This document shows, in pieces, positions 11,591 to 22,313 of a stretch of 64,000 nt of DNA. The notes beneath the pieces are model-generated. The model worked only from the letters and a program-made list of their open reading frames with translations. It searched no databases and was not told the DNA's origin. The DNA comes from Phytophthora sp. 'mugwort' (taxonomy: Eukaryota > Oomycota > Peronosporomycetes > Peronosporales > Peronosporaceae), in contig JAUCEF010000010.1 in NCBI GenBank assembly GCA_033558025.1, forward strand, positions 1,575,001 to 1,639,000, in the 5' to 3' direction. The translations under genes were made by a program, and so were the position numbers. Positions within the stretch are counted from its first letter, which is position 1, and every line of letters begins with the position of its first letter.

Positions 11591-13462
11591 TCATGCGCAC
11601 CCACACAATAGATTCCGAACCACGCATGTCCAGAGGCCGCCACCTTCTGCCCCTGGGCTTCCTGTCACCAAGACGCCGCTTTTACTGACGTGTGTCGGAT
11701 GACGGAATCGGCGGCCAACCTCACGGTCCTTTGACCTGCCCGATGGTCTTCCACCACCACGGCCACGTGAAGACGCTGCCGAAGGAAAAAATCGCTTTTG
11801 ACGCTTCGAATGCCGCGGCTGCAGCCCAGACATCGCAGGTGACGAGTCGGTAGCATACGAGGTCGAGTCCGAGTGCTCGCCTGGATCTTCTTCGTCTTCT
11901 TCGTCCTCTTCGTCTTCATCTTCTTCATCCCCACTCTCGAGTCTAGAATCGTCCCGCTCGGTCCAATCGGCAGTAGCTGTGTCACCAAAAGCTTCGCTCA
12001 CTGTGACCGACGTGGAGAACGTATTGCGTTCTTCTGTAATCCTGTTCGTTGACTTCTTAATCGCCCCACCAAACGGCATCTCGTACCCCGGAGCAGCTGT
12101 TCCACCCACCTTATACTGTTCGTTAATACTGCGGAGCCCCAGCCACCTGCAAACCTCATTGCATCGATGACTTTCCAGGAACTTTTCCATGCCAAAAGTC
12201 CCTAGGTTCCCCACGCCAAAGCCCCGTCCATCTGCCGAGTGTATCTGGGGGTCCGTGTAGCTGTCCGCGACTCCTTGAATGTCGACAATCATCAACCGGA
12301 AATCCGAAGCCACGAACGAAAAGTGTGAAAAGGCCTGCGGCGTGTTGCGTTCCCGTTCTTCAGTCGTGCTGGTCTCTCGACCCACGTATCCGCTATTGTT
12401 GCTATATTTCACGTACGCCCCGGGCAGAAATTCCTCCACAGAGCACACGAGCGTCCCTCGCTCTCGATCCCTCAGCTTCAGTAACCACGATCTCGCATAG
12501 CAAACTTTCAGCGGAGGTTCGTGTTCGTTGTATAGTGCTGCATAATGAGCACATACAGCTTGCATCTCCACGTCACTGAGATAAGTGCTCGGCTCTGCTG
12601 GACGCAGACTCACTTTCGCCACGAGCAACCTCGACGGACTGCCGTCCGCGCTAAGCTCCTGCAAGATTCAATAAATAATAACAATAGTAACGTTAAACCC
12701 CACTCTAAACCCCCACACAGCCCACGAGCAATTAGCGCCACACGGTACCTGCAGATAGTAGGCATTTCTCAATTGTCCCGTGGCAAACGGAACCAGATCC
12801 AGTTTCACCCTCACGGGGGTGGAATGCCACTCCAACGTATCCACATCAAAGCTCAATTTGTCGGCCCGTTCTCTCCTGATCCTGGAAAAGTCTGGAGGCT
12901 CATGAGGCACGACGGTCTTTAGCAACGGCTGAAGTGGAGGCGGAGGCACCGGGTTGCTACTGGCCGCTCCGGGCCTCCTGGACCTGGGCGAGGGTTTCTT
13001 TCTCTCGGTAGACGTGCCCGTCATCTCATTGATGATCTGCGTCTTGCGCTCCTGATACTCGTCGGCAGTCAAGTGGCCGCAATCTAAGAGCAACTTAAGC
13101 GTATTAAGCTTCTCAAAGGGGCTTTGGTGATTCGTCGGGGGCGGGCCCGAAGGTACCGGGGCGGGGTAGGCAACCGCCACTGCCAGGGGTGCATCTCGGT
13201 CGTTGTAGCGGGCGTCCATGGCGTCCGCAGGCAGCGGCTTCGAGCCTCGTCGCCGGCCCAGTCCCGCGCTATTGGAGCTGGCGTTCATCTGGTCCGACTT
13301 AAGAGGAAGAATAACACGACGATTAGGTGTTGCATTTAAGGCTGGATTTAGGTGGGGAAAACTGCGAGGCGTTACCTGTTGCTGCGGCGCGGTGGAAGCG
13401 ACTGTGGGCTCGCTTGTGGGCTGCCCAGTGGTGCTGGACGACGGAGGCCGCGAGCGGCTCAT
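11591..13462 (-). CDS. Alpha-kinase (MHCK/eEF2K-type atypical kinase)
   Basis: Two exons are inferred, 13462-12749 and 12658-11591, joined across a 90-bp intron (GTACCG...TTGCAG), giving about 593 residues. The alpha-kinase domain spans roughly residues 205-400. It shows PFATGQLRNAYY, LLVAKVS (nucleotide-binding Lys), VEEFLPGAYVKYSNNSGYV, AFSHFSF, MIVDIQGV and YTDPQIHS (catalytic/metal region), GFGVGNLGTFGM (Gly-rich loop), and H-R-C-N-E-V-C-R-W-LGL, the zinc-binding end of the domain. These kinases phosphorylate Ser/Thr in a range of substrates. The N-terminus is Ser/Pro-rich and holds a helical pair resembling a SHOCT motif (KLLLDCGHLTADEYQERKTQI). The C-terminus has a long acidic tract followed by a basic Arg/Gly-rich tail. 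An in-frame 78-bp GTAACG...TTAAG segment near 13300-13375 could be a further intron. Confidence 0.85.
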
Positions 13463-13490
13463 TGCCCGCGACGCTTTGCCGTCTTGCCGT

Positions 13491-13505
13491 ATTTCGAGAG
13501 AATGA
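13491..13505 (-). promoter_or_regulatory. Candidate Inr for alpha-kinase gene
   Basis: TCATTCTCTCGAAAT on the minus strand fits the oomycete Inr (TCAYTYY). It sits 29 bp upstream of the ATG at 13462. No clear FPR follows. Confidence 0.4.
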
Positions 13506-13969
13506 AGGGGAAATATCAGCTTCTAAATCGATATTTACATGTTGGACCAATAGCAGCTGAGGAATGCGTCGTTAACTTGTGAATCTGGAGATTTTCTGCC
13601 GCGCTATTTTGGGAAATGTTGGTTGTTTCAAGTTGAAGGCGCGCTTCAAGGTCGAGTGCATGGTTGAAGGCAATCTCATGGAGCGGCGTCGACGCGTCAT
13701 GGATGGCGTGGAGTTCACTGCTGCTTATGGACCGTTTCGGTTTAAATGAATTGGTTGAAAACGCGTGCAACAGGAACGGGATCTGATAGCTAGGACATGC
13801 TGCCTGTGGAGACTAAGATAGAGACCGCACTGCAACGTTCCGTTGCCGACGTCAGTGCCGCTCGATTTTTCCAGCGCGTTACTACCGCTGCTACTTCAAT
13901 GATGCCGTTGCCGTCGTATACACACACTCCCGTCGTCGCGGCAGTCTCGGGTCCTATGTACGTAGCCTC
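13506..13969. other. Intergenic between alpha-kinase and TXNDC9-like genes
   Basis: Contains an 84-codon minus-strand frame (13516-13770) and an 82-codon plus-strand frame overlapping the TXNDC9 gene. Neither has a recognisable domain. Confidence 0.4.
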
Positions 13970-14943
13970 CTACTGCTCGTCGCCTTCGTCCTGTTCGCGA
14001 ATAGCGCCAATCTCCACCATCTTGCGGGCGAGCTGCCAATCATAGAGCAACACACAGGTCAACACAGATTAAAAGCCGTTAGGAGAACAATGTTGCAAAC
14101 TCACGGCAGCGGTGGCGAAGACGTCGCTGGACGTCGCGTGATGGTTCGCACGACTGCCAAAGTTTGCAAGCTCGGCTTCTTCGTCGTCCTCCGTAAGTCC
14201 GTCGAATCCAACAACTCGCTCAGGGAACGCTACGCCGTCCTTGAAACACACGACCGTCGGCAAAACTCGAATCGCCAGCTTCTCAACGAAAAACGGGGCC
14301 TTCTCCGCGTTCATCTTTAAAAATTTGCACTCAATGTGGCTGCGCGCAAGTTTCGCAAGATGCATGTCCATGATTTTGCAACGCTCGAAATCCCGGTGGT
14401 AAAAGTGCACCGCCACGAAGGGGCTGCCCGTGACTTCCTTCAAGAACTCGTCCTGGGAGATTTCGCGGTACTCGCCGTGGCCTTTAGCTATCAGCGTCTG
14501 CTTCTCTTCAAACTCCCGCTTCAGCTGTTTCAACCTGGCTGCGCGTATCCTATCACAGAAATGACAAAATTGAGCAAATAACGTCAACTTTACCTCCATA
14601 TTGTACTCAATAGAGACCGTTCTAGCTCGGGATCTTCATCCAGCTCATCCAGCATGGCCTCGTCATCCGAGTTCAGATCCTCCTGCTCCTGTTGCTGGCC
14701 ACCAACGTAGGAGCGATCCTCCTTCTGCTGCGCCGCCTTGGCCTCCACCGCCTCTTCGATCCGTCGAGCATGCTGCTGCTCCTCCTTCTCGTGCTGCTCG
14801 TGCTGTTGCACACGGATCTTCTCCTGCCGCTCATTCTTCACTTTCAGCTCCTCCATCGCGCCCTGCATCCGGTCCGAAGCCTCTACATGAGCGGCCGGGT
14901 CGAACAACCCGGAGGTGTTGGCCATGGAAAACTTGGCCGCCAT
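13970..14943 (-). CDS. TXNDC9-type thioredoxin-fold protein (phosducin-like)
   Basis: Three exons are inferred: 14943-14594, 14549-14105 and 14032-13970. The introns are 44 bp (GTAAAG...GATAG) and 72 bp (GTGAGT...GGCAG), and the product is 285 residues. Frame is kept across both joins and the reading ends at TAG. The N-terminal third is a charged coiled coil with DELDEDPELER. The thioredoxin-like domain follows (GHGEYREISQDEFLKEV, VAVHFYHRDFERCKIMD, FLKMNAEKAPFFVEKL, RVLPTVVCFKDG, VVGFDGL). As is usual for TXNDC9, there is a single Cys in place of the redox CxxC. Family members bind the chaperonin CCT and modulate actin/tubulin folding; that role here is inferred from homology. The third exon is short and Asp/Glu-rich at its end. 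Confidence 0.88.
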
Positions 14944-14956
14944 GGTTACGGCGGTT

Positions 14957-14976
14957 GGCTAAAATGGAAAAGTGAC
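14957..14976 (-). promoter_or_regulatory. Oomycete Inr+FPR core promoter of TXNDC9-like gene
   Basis: The minus strand reads TCACTTT then CATTTTAGC, a full Inr (TCAYTYY) followed by a near-match to the FPR (CAWTTTNYY). It is 13-32 bp upstream of the ATG at 14943. Confidence 0.55.
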
Positions 14977-15131
14977 AATTGGCGTACCCCAAGTGTTAGG
15001 TTACCCTTAATAACTCATCCCTTATTGGTGGCAACTGAAATGGATACACCATTGGTGAAAACAGATACACCCGTTGCCTACTGGTGGAAATTTGGCACTC
15101 GAAGAGACGCGAAAGGAGTGACACGACCAGC

Positions 15132-15560
15132 ATGCCGCGTCAATCGCTGGCGATGGCCATGCTGTTTGCAATGGCGTTAGGCTCTGACTCGTCTGGGAGC
15201 TTTCGCATGGTGGAAAACGACGCTGGTAATGCTGCAGTTACTGTGGACGACACGCACAACACGACAGTGATGCAGCCTGCAGACGACTTTCTCCCAACGT
15301 CGAACGGTGGTCAAGGAAATGACAATGACGAAGCATCAAAGGCGGTAGCAACAGCCCCGAGTGGTGGCAATGGCGGCGATCTGTCCAAGCTGGCAGTTGG
15401 ATTGGTCGTCAGTGTGACTGTTGCGGGGCTTGGACTGGGAGTCGGCATGGTCGTCTACGCGTGGAGAGCGTCGAGACGCGAGGAGGAGGCCATGTTCATG
15501 GACGTGGGGGACGAGAGCAACTACGCGTACGGGAGATTCGGAGATTACGCCGCCATGTAG
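15132..15560 (+). CDS. Small type I membrane protein
   Basis: I chose the ATG at 15132 (142 residues) over the in-frame ATG at 15084 because it places a hydrophobic signal sequence (LAMAMLFAMALG) at the N-terminus. The following 70 residues are polar, Asp/Asn/Gly/Ser-rich and probably disordered, with an NTT glycosylation sequon. A single transmembrane helix spans about residues 86-109 (LAVGLVVSVTVAGLGLGVGMVVYAW), with stop-transfer residues RASRREEE after it. The short cytosolic tail has Tyr-Ala-Tyr and Asp-Tyr motifs. No family is recognised. The gene is divergent from the TXNDC9-like gene, with about 190 bp between start codons. It could be a cell-surface or secretory-pathway protein. Confidence 0.6.
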   Translation: MPRQSLAMAMLFAMALGSDSSGSFRMVENDAGNAAVTVDDTHNTTVMQPADDFLPTSNGGQGNDNDEASKAVATAPSGGNGGDLSKLAVGLVVSVTVAGLGLGVGMVVYAWRASRREEEAMFMDVGDESNYAYGRFGDYAAM

Positions 15561-17967
15561 AATTGCTAAGAGAAGTGGATAATATACTTAAGGTGGTTTA
15601 TCTCTACGATCTGGAATAGTCAGGCTCGTCGAAGGGTTTAATCCATGCATGGTTGACCGACCAGTGGTGGAGGCCATAGCTGTGATCCAGGCAAACTTGG
15701 TTCTTTGGTGCCCCTGGTGTCAGACTGCAACTCAGACAGGCCGAAAACCTATGACAAGTAAACCACTCGTCAATCTATAACCGTTGCCCAGTCGAGGCGA
15801 AAATTACCCAGAAGCCCTTCGAGGAATACCTGCGTAAATGATGGCGTACTTGTATAAAGAAACATGGCTGTAAACCTGAAAGGATGCTTTTCGCCATTGA
15901 AATATACACTGCCCGCCTGCTGCATTTACAGCGGAGTACGGATCACTTCCATACGCGAGTAGTGAGATGTGGTTTGAACTTGATGTCAGTCTTCCCGGTT
16001 ACGATACATGTAACAGGCTCGGAAATGGTCTTTGTCGTCGGTAATGAGCTAATGAACTTACACTTGGGGATAAAGTTTAGCGAGAACAACGGTGAGCGAC
16101 TAGGAGGGAAGTTAATACTCTGTCAGGTGCTATCTAGATTACACTCGTCAATATCGCCAGCTACCCTCACACACACAAAACCATGTGATCATCACTATAC
16201 AGAATTTATTTCTTGCAACTCAATATCATTTTCGAGTCAACTGCAGTTCGGTCTAATGATTATACAGTAGGTCGTAAAAAAAACTGGGGGGGGGGGGGTG
16301 GTACTTCAAACGCAACCTTTGAAAATCACGAGAGCGTTGCACCGACGTGTTTACCATTAACTCGCGTGGCCGGGTTTTTTCCTTCATCATAGTCTCTGAA
16401 ATACTCTCACATACGAAAATGTTGTGTTCGGTAGCACAATTTGATGTTGGACAGCTTGCTTTTGAAACAGACGATGACGGGTCCTAGCGGTCCTTTCCCG
16501 ATTGATGGTCATTTCAATCCTCGAAGAACTTGGGAACTTGGTCACATTTCGGTACCGACCAAGAAGAAACTTAATCATCAGCCGCGCAGGTTCTGTTGAC
16601 GACGGTGCTGGTACTAACAGTAAAGCTTCATTGTCCGGAGCGATAACCTACAATCGGTTTGGGGACTCCAAGTATCGCAGTATATTGGATTTTAACAGAC
16701 TGAACGCCATCTTCTCGAGAATCGTCGAAAGCTTGGACCCAAGCCAACATTTTTGATAATGTTGTACATAGTCCTCGTCGCTCGAAAGGATTTTTTTCAA
16801 ACTGTGCACGTCCAATTGGTTCGATGACGCACACCTCATAAACCGAGTCGTCGGAGCAACACAACCAGACGCAGAAGACACAAGCACCGTCCCTGTTGCT
16901 TGTCAGGTGAACACCAAGCAGGGAGATCCACTGCTCGATGTCAGGTCAACAGCATAGCGCACAGTCAGCGCATGGCGGACGTCTCTGCGAACTCGCGGGC
17001 ACGTCCTCGCATTCTGCTTATTTTTTTTTTTCATTTAGCACCGAGGTTCACCCTTAGGGCTCGCAGCGATCATTGAGTCGCTCGACTGAAGGCCACCAGC
17101 GCTGAATTTTTTTAAGCCATGTATTGCGACGTTCGCCACGTTGCGTCGATGGATGTTGCTTCCTGTCGCTGATTTGTTGTCGCCTGCTCCGAGAGCAGAA
17201 CTCAGGATAGGCGAAGCCCTGACTCATCAGGTCGCAGCTCCGGTCTCCGAGTGTAGCCACTTGACTTGGTGCCGTCAACGCGCAGCTTTCGGTATTCGTC
17301 GTAGGGCCGCCGCCACCAACCAAGCAGCTCGCGTTTCTGCGTCCTTGTCGAAGTGCAGGGCTCCAAGCAGCAAATTTGCACGCCACGTTGCAGTGGTACC
17401 GGGTTGTGTTCGTCACTGCGATCCAATCTTGGACCTTGTCTCGGTATGACCAGCGCTTTCGAGTCTCAAACGATGGCACTCGTCCGGCAACTTGCAGTGA
17501 CTGCGCTCAGTGCAGAGACAGCGTTGGATCCAAGATGTAAATCAGTGCCGAGTCTCAGAAACGAGGCGTCATGTTGGCTGGAGCAGACGTAAACGCTGCC
17601 GATGTGAGCAGCATGAGGCTGCCACATCGTGTCCCAAACCAGAACAAAAAAAAAATCTCTCGGGACGGGTGAATGTATGGGACGCGAAAGACTTTCCTGT
17701 CACGAAGCACTTCCTCGCCTTTTCTGGGGCACGGACAGCACTGTCCGAAGCTTGATTCCTCGGCTGCCGTCCGCTGCCAGCCAGCCACAGCGCGTTCTCC
17801 CCGCCTTCGCGCTCTCAACCGGCCTGCCTGCGTCACGCAGTTTGCGCTCAAGTCTCGAGTCGCTTCTTTTCCAAAAGGATGCGCCGCCGACTGGTTACAG
17901 GTAAGCTTAGGCAAGTCTTGCGCGACGCGGAATAAGATCGGGGCGTCCGCTTAGTCTCCGCGGCGTA
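15561..17967. other. Long gene-poor stretch
   Basis: AT-rich DNA with only unrecognised frames, such as 15884-16270 (+) and 16387-16887 (-, in pieces). A G13 homopolymer lies near 16286 and a T10 run near 17021. Around 17500-17540 the plus strand reads ETALDPRCKSVPSL, weakly reminiscent of the LDPRxK motif of hAT transposases, but nothing around it supports the call. Confidence 0.4.
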
Positions 17968-17982
17968 TCATTCTCGAACGCG
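17968..17982 (+). promoter_or_regulatory. Candidate Inr for ankyrin gene
   Basis: TCATTCTCGAACGCG starts with a full Inr match (TCAYTYY). It lies about 70-80 bp upstream of the ATG at 18050. The FPR part is not recognisable. Confidence 0.35.
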
Positions 17983-18049
17983 CCGACCAACTGCCGACCT
18001 GTCCGTGGGAATTCAACACGGAAGCTGAGGGACGTCAACAAGGTCGGTC

Positions 18050-20114
18050 ATGGCGGCAAAGAAGCCAGGCGCGCTCACGTGCGAACAGGTGGAGCGGGTG
18101 TGGCTCGACGCCGGCCGACGAGGTGATATCAAGACCATGCAAAGTCTCCGCAAGACGCATCCCAAGTGGCTCGCGCTGGATCGCGTACGTAGCCATCTTC
18201 CCGTTCCGACGTGGTGCAGCGAGCAAGTACTACTCTTGTCCGCTCGCCTCGTCCGATTTGCCTGCCCGTCGCGTCTGCGGATGTCGCTGATGCACATCGG
18301 GTGGTATTCCTCTCTATACGTGGTGGCCATGACAGGTTGTTGCGTCCAAGTGCAGCGCCAAGAACGACGACGACGGCGATGAAGCCACGTCCTTCTGCGA
18401 TTGGGAGAAGTTCCACCTTCCGACGGTGGGGGCTTCGGCGCTCCACGCTGCTGCATGGGACGGGAACTACGATGTCCTCGAGTTCCTATTCAACGAGGGC
18501 CAGCAAGTGGACGAGCGTGGCCGTCGAGGCGTGACAGCGTTGATGGCGACGCTTATGCGGCACAACGTGCAGGCGTTGCGTGCGGTTTTCCAAGGAACTG
18601 CGGTCGTACAGCTTAACACGGTCGTGGATGTAAGTGGCTTTGTGAGTCTGTTTCCTGAATGGCGCGTATCGCTGGGACTGACGCTCGATTGCGCTTGACA
18701 GTGCCGTAAGGAGGATGCCGATCGATTGAAGCACACGCTGAGCGTTGTCAAGTTGCTGTTGCGTCATGGAGCGAAGACGGAAGCGCGTGACCAAGACGGC
18801 AAGACGGCGTTGCTTCTCGCCACGAATGATGAGCTCTTTGAGGTGGCGAAGCTTCTGTTGGAGAACGGAGCACGTATGGATGCGCAGGACTCGGCTGGGA
18901 GGTCCCCACTCCACGCGTGCTTGCGAACTTCTCCCGAGCAGAGCGTGCTAGTGACGAACCTGCTGGTTTCTCGCGGTGCGCCCATTGATCTCCCTGACAA
19001 GGCTGGCGAGACTCCATTAACGCTCGTCGTTAAACGTGGGGACATCACGGCACTGCAATTGCTGCTAAACCACCACTCACTGGTCGCCACGCCCGCGAGG
19101 CAGGACTTTTCCGGTGCTGTGCTGCTTCAAGCCGCAGAGCTCGGAGTAGTTGACGTTGTGCGCTTCTTGCTGGACGGTAAGTACACGAGTATCGATGTCG
19201 TTAACGCTCGTGGCGAGACGGCACTGCACCTGGCAGTGGTGAAGCAACGCAAACAACTCGTTGAAATGCTGTGTAGCTCGAAGTCTGCAGAGCTTCTGCT
19301 CCAAGCCCGAACGAAGGGCAAAAACGAATCGGTTCTTCACTATGTCGCACGCTACGGTTCTCCTGCGGACTTGCAGTCGGTCTTGTCACTATGTGGCAAG
19401 AGGGCTCCGCAAAAAGTCAATGTGGCCAACACTGTTGGGTTGACGCCGTTGTACCTCGCAACTGCAGCGCCAACTGCTGGGTCACCGGAGGAGCGCCGTG
19501 CAAAGGTTGTTCAGCTCGAGAAGCTCGGTGCTTTGCTGTTCCCTGTGGGTATGCGGCTCTTTTGGGAGATCAAGAATGGTGCTGGTGTCGCTCTGGTGGC
19601 TGTGCACCCCGCCGTGCGACGTTCTCTGGCTTTGTGGATGGTCGAGTGCAGCGCTGTGTCGCCTACGACGTTGTCCGACTGCTGTATCAACTGGTTGGCG
19701 TGCGTGCAACGTCCTCAAATCGACGCGACGCGGCCAGGAGATGCTACGAAACAAGTCGAAGCGACCAAGGGACGAGACGCGAAGAAGACGCCTGTTGTCA
19801 TGAAGGCAGGTGCTGAACCGCCTGTCAAGCAGGTGGAGTGTCAACCTCATCAGCGTGTTCCTTTAAGTCATACAATGGCTGCGTTCGTCTGTGCAGGTTA
19901 CGCAATGGACGCAGTGCCGCTGCTGTTGGCCCTGCCGATCAAGCGCGAGTCGATGCCACGTTTCCTCGAATTGCTTAAGACTCTGGCTGCCGATACAAAG
20001 CACACGTTACTGCAGAAGCTGCAGCTGGAGCTTATGGTGGCCTGGAAACGGGAGAGCGACGACAGCAGTCGCAAATCGGCCAGCGCTTCAAAGTCTGTGA
20101 CGGCCAAGAAATAA
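18050..20114 (+). CDS. Ankyrin-repeat protein
   Basis: Three exons are inferred: 18050-18184, 18336-18629 and 18702-20114. The introns are 151 bp (GTACGT...GACAG) and 72 bp (GTAAGT...TGACAG), both keeping frame, and the product is 613 residues. Ankyrin units run from about residue 75 to 365, for example GASALHAAAWDGNYDVLEFL, DGKTALLLATNDELFEVAKL, AGRSPLHACL, AGETPLTLVVKRGDITALQLL, RGETALHLAVVKQRKQLVEML and NESVLHYVARYGSPADLQSVL. They are followed by a longer alpha-helical C-terminus with no recognised catalytic domain and a Lys/Ser-rich end. Ankyrin stacks mediate protein-protein contacts; the partner is unknown. Exon 1 has a short helical leader (CEQVERVWLDAGRRGDIKTM) that looks like a first degenerate repeat. 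Confidence 0.85.
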
Positions 20115-20548
20115 GCGTGAAGCAAGCGCACAAGGACGAAGCGAGGAGCCCGGCGAACTATGCGAACGAAGCGGCCAACGTCATCAACTCGCAGTATGAG
20201 ACCACCGGCCGAAGGGAGGACCAGGTAGTCAAAGTAGCATTCAACCACGTAAGAGTAGTAGCAACAATACGATATAATGACTACCTTGAAGTAAGTGTAA
20301 GGCTCTGAGTGACGTCATCGCCGGTCACCAAGGACTCTGATCTGTATCAGACCAACTGACTTCGAGACATGGCAATGCTAACAACAGCAGTATTAAGAGC
20401 TCAAAACGCAGAGAGTCTACGCGCAAATCGTGGGTTTATTTACTGCTAACTGCGGCCAAGTGTTCTAGACAGTAGCGCAAAGTTTTAGACAAGAGAAAGG
20501 AGAGACTGAAGCCTCTCCTAACGCCGATGGAGCTGGTAGACCACCAAT
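20115..20548. other. Intergenic, convergent
   Basis: 3' flanks of the ankyrin gene (plus) and the PAD gene (minus). No feature seen. Confidence 0.5.
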
Positions 20549-21085
20549 TTACAGAGTCTCGGCGTCCGGGGCGATCGGCACGAGGTTACCGGCACCCTTG
20601 TATGTCTCGAGGATGTCGGCCTGCTCGCTCAGGATAAGGCGGTCGCGGTTGGTGCCGATCTCGGCCAGCTTGCGCCAGCGAGCGTAGTCCTCCGGGTTGC
20701 GCTTGTCGCCGTGGGCCTCCTCGCTGTGCTCCCAGTGGCCCTTGGAAAAGCCGATCATGGTAGTGATCTTCTTGTTCTTGATGTCGTACACGAGCGACAC
20801 GATGGTGCCAGTCTCCTCGAGCCAGTTGCACTGCCACAGCTCGCCGGGGCGGATGCACTGGAACGCGACGGTCTGGTAGTTAAGACGGCCGGCCATGGGG
20901 CCGCCGTGGATCGAGTACACGATACGGTTCTCCGAGAAGAACCACATCTCGTAGCGCCACTTCTCGGGCTTGCCATCCTCGCCCTCGGCAGCGTAGTCGT
21001 ACATGAGGTGGAGGTCACGGATGTCCTCGTCGAACGACGGGTGCAGCGGGGTGTTGGTGTGGTATCCGGGGACCTGGAGTGGCAT
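20549..21085 (-). CDS. Phenolic acid decarboxylase (PAD)
   Basis: An uninterrupted 178-residue ORF of the size usual for cofactor-free phenolic acid decarboxylases. These enzymes turn p-coumaric, ferulic and caffeic acids into vinylphenols plus CO2. Conserved blocks are visible: LMYDY near residue 28 (active-site tyrosine region), WRYEMWFFSENRIVYSIHGG, PMAGRLNYQTV, LWQCNWLEETGTIVSLVY (Glu of the lipocalin-like barrel) and MIGFSKGHWEH. There is no signal peptide, so it is probably cytosolic. Hydroxycinnamic acids are plant defence compounds, so a detoxification role is a reasonable inference. PAD is best known from bacteria and some fungi, so lateral acquisition is possible. A broken paralogue lies 1.9 kb further right on the same strand. 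A good core promoter motif precedes the ATG. Confidence 0.9.
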   Translation of the reverse strand: MPLQVPGYHTNTPLHPSFDEDIRDLHLMYDYAAEGEDGKPEKWRYEMWFFSENRIVYSIHGGPMAGRLNYQTVAFQCIRPGELWQCNWLEETGTIVSLVYDIKNKKITTMIGFSKGHWEHSEEAHGDKRNPEDYARWRKLAEIGTNRDRLILSEQADILETYKGAGNLVPIAPDAETL

Positions 21086-21124
21086 GTTGCTTAAGACTTG
21101 TTGGGACTGGAGTGCTTCCGAGGC

Positions 21125-21141
21125 GGCAAGATGAAAAGTGA
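21125..21141 (-). promoter_or_regulatory. Oomycete Inr+FPR core promoter of PAD
   Basis: The minus strand reads TCACTTTTCATCTTGCC, a full Inr (TCACTTT) with a one-mismatch FPR. It is about 40-56 bp upstream of the ATG at 21085. Confidence 0.5.
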
Positions 21142-21624
21142 GGACGTGTCAAAGCCACCGACACGTGGCCCAAGGCTGATGTCGTGGCCACCGTCTTGTT
21201 TTCCTGCACAAAATACCTCGGGACGTGGACGTGGATTGGCGGACGTAATAGGGGGGCTCCTTGTTGCTTGTTGCATGCTCTGTGACTCACATCAGCACCA
21301 AACGCCTAACCTTGTGAGCCTTTTAGAAGACGACATACGGTGGGGAATGTCGCTTCATTAGCTGCTCGTTCATCGTTGGCGCGCAAACACCGCAGCAAGT
21401 GGCGCGTTAACCACGGAAATACGTCGCGAAGTGTTTTCAGGAGCAGCGGCATGTGGGCCTATCGTTTAAGGAGCCGTCGTACAGCGCTTTTGAACGGGTG
21501 TTCCGTTGCCTGCAAGCACAGCCCTCTCGCAGCGCTCTCGCAGTTCGGATCGCTGCCAAGAAGCGAGAGGAAAGAGGCTTGTCAAGACCTCGTTGCTCCA
21601 CGCTGCACACCAACGCTCCTTCTA

Positions 21625-21653
21625 TACACATATCGACGGAAGATATCGCCTGT
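21625..21653 (+). repeat. Left arm of 29-bp inverted repeat
   Basis: Starts TACACATATCGACGGAAGAT. Matches the reverse complement of 22285-22313 at 28 of 29 positions. Candidate terminal repeat of a ~690-bp MITE; no target duplication was confirmed. Confidence 0.55.
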
Positions 21654-22284
21654 ACGAAGCTTATAGCCTATACCAGTCTTGTCCCGATCATTCACTACGG
21701 AAAGTATTTTAACCAATCAAAGTCGGACAACACTTTTTTATGCGTCGAAGTAAAGGTTTCAAATTTATCTTGTATTTTGAGAACAGTATGTAATGCTGCA
21801 CACGGTAAGAATTGGTGTTCATAATTGTTTTTACTCCATGTTTTCAATTGACAATTGACATTAAATTTGATGCATGTAAAAAAGCTCCTTATCCTTTTCA
21901 TTTTGAAGTCAGCAGCGAACAGAATAATCGAAACAAATGAGATTTCAAAATATCCGAATGGTACGATTTTTTAGTTTAGGTACGATAATACGTGAAAGAA
22001 TACTAAATATTTGGAAGGTTACTTGTATAATGTACGAGTGCATGATAATGAAATGACCTAATCTAGCACCTGTACGAGTATCCCGAGATTGACTACAATA
22101 AAACAGTTTGTCATAGTCTTTACAACTTCGCCGAGTTATACATAATTTTGAAAGTGTTCAATTTTGATTGGCGCCTATTCGCAAAAACAAGATAATTAAT
22201 TACTAACCACGATGATAGGCCATAACCAACGTCCTTTGTAGTTGCGCTTGCACTGAGATTTTGTATGGGATCGCACTTCTGTCC

Positions 22285-22313
22285 ACAGGCCATATCTTCC
22301 GTCGATATGTGTA
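22285..22313 (-). repeat. Right arm of 29-bp inverted repeat
   Basis: Partner of 21625-21653, with a single C/G difference. The similarity does not clearly extend inward. Confidence 0.55.

Noticed and set aside
16283..16302. G13 homopolymer as a functional element
   Set aside because: A homopolymer alone gives no functional evidence and may be a sequencing-prone site.
17353..17592. hAT transposase fragment (LDPRCK)
   Set aside because: Only one short motif matches and the flanking sequence does not.
18726..20114. TTG-started ORF as a separate gene
   Set aside because: It is exon 3 of the ankyrin gene; consensus splice sites join it in frame to exons 1 and 2.
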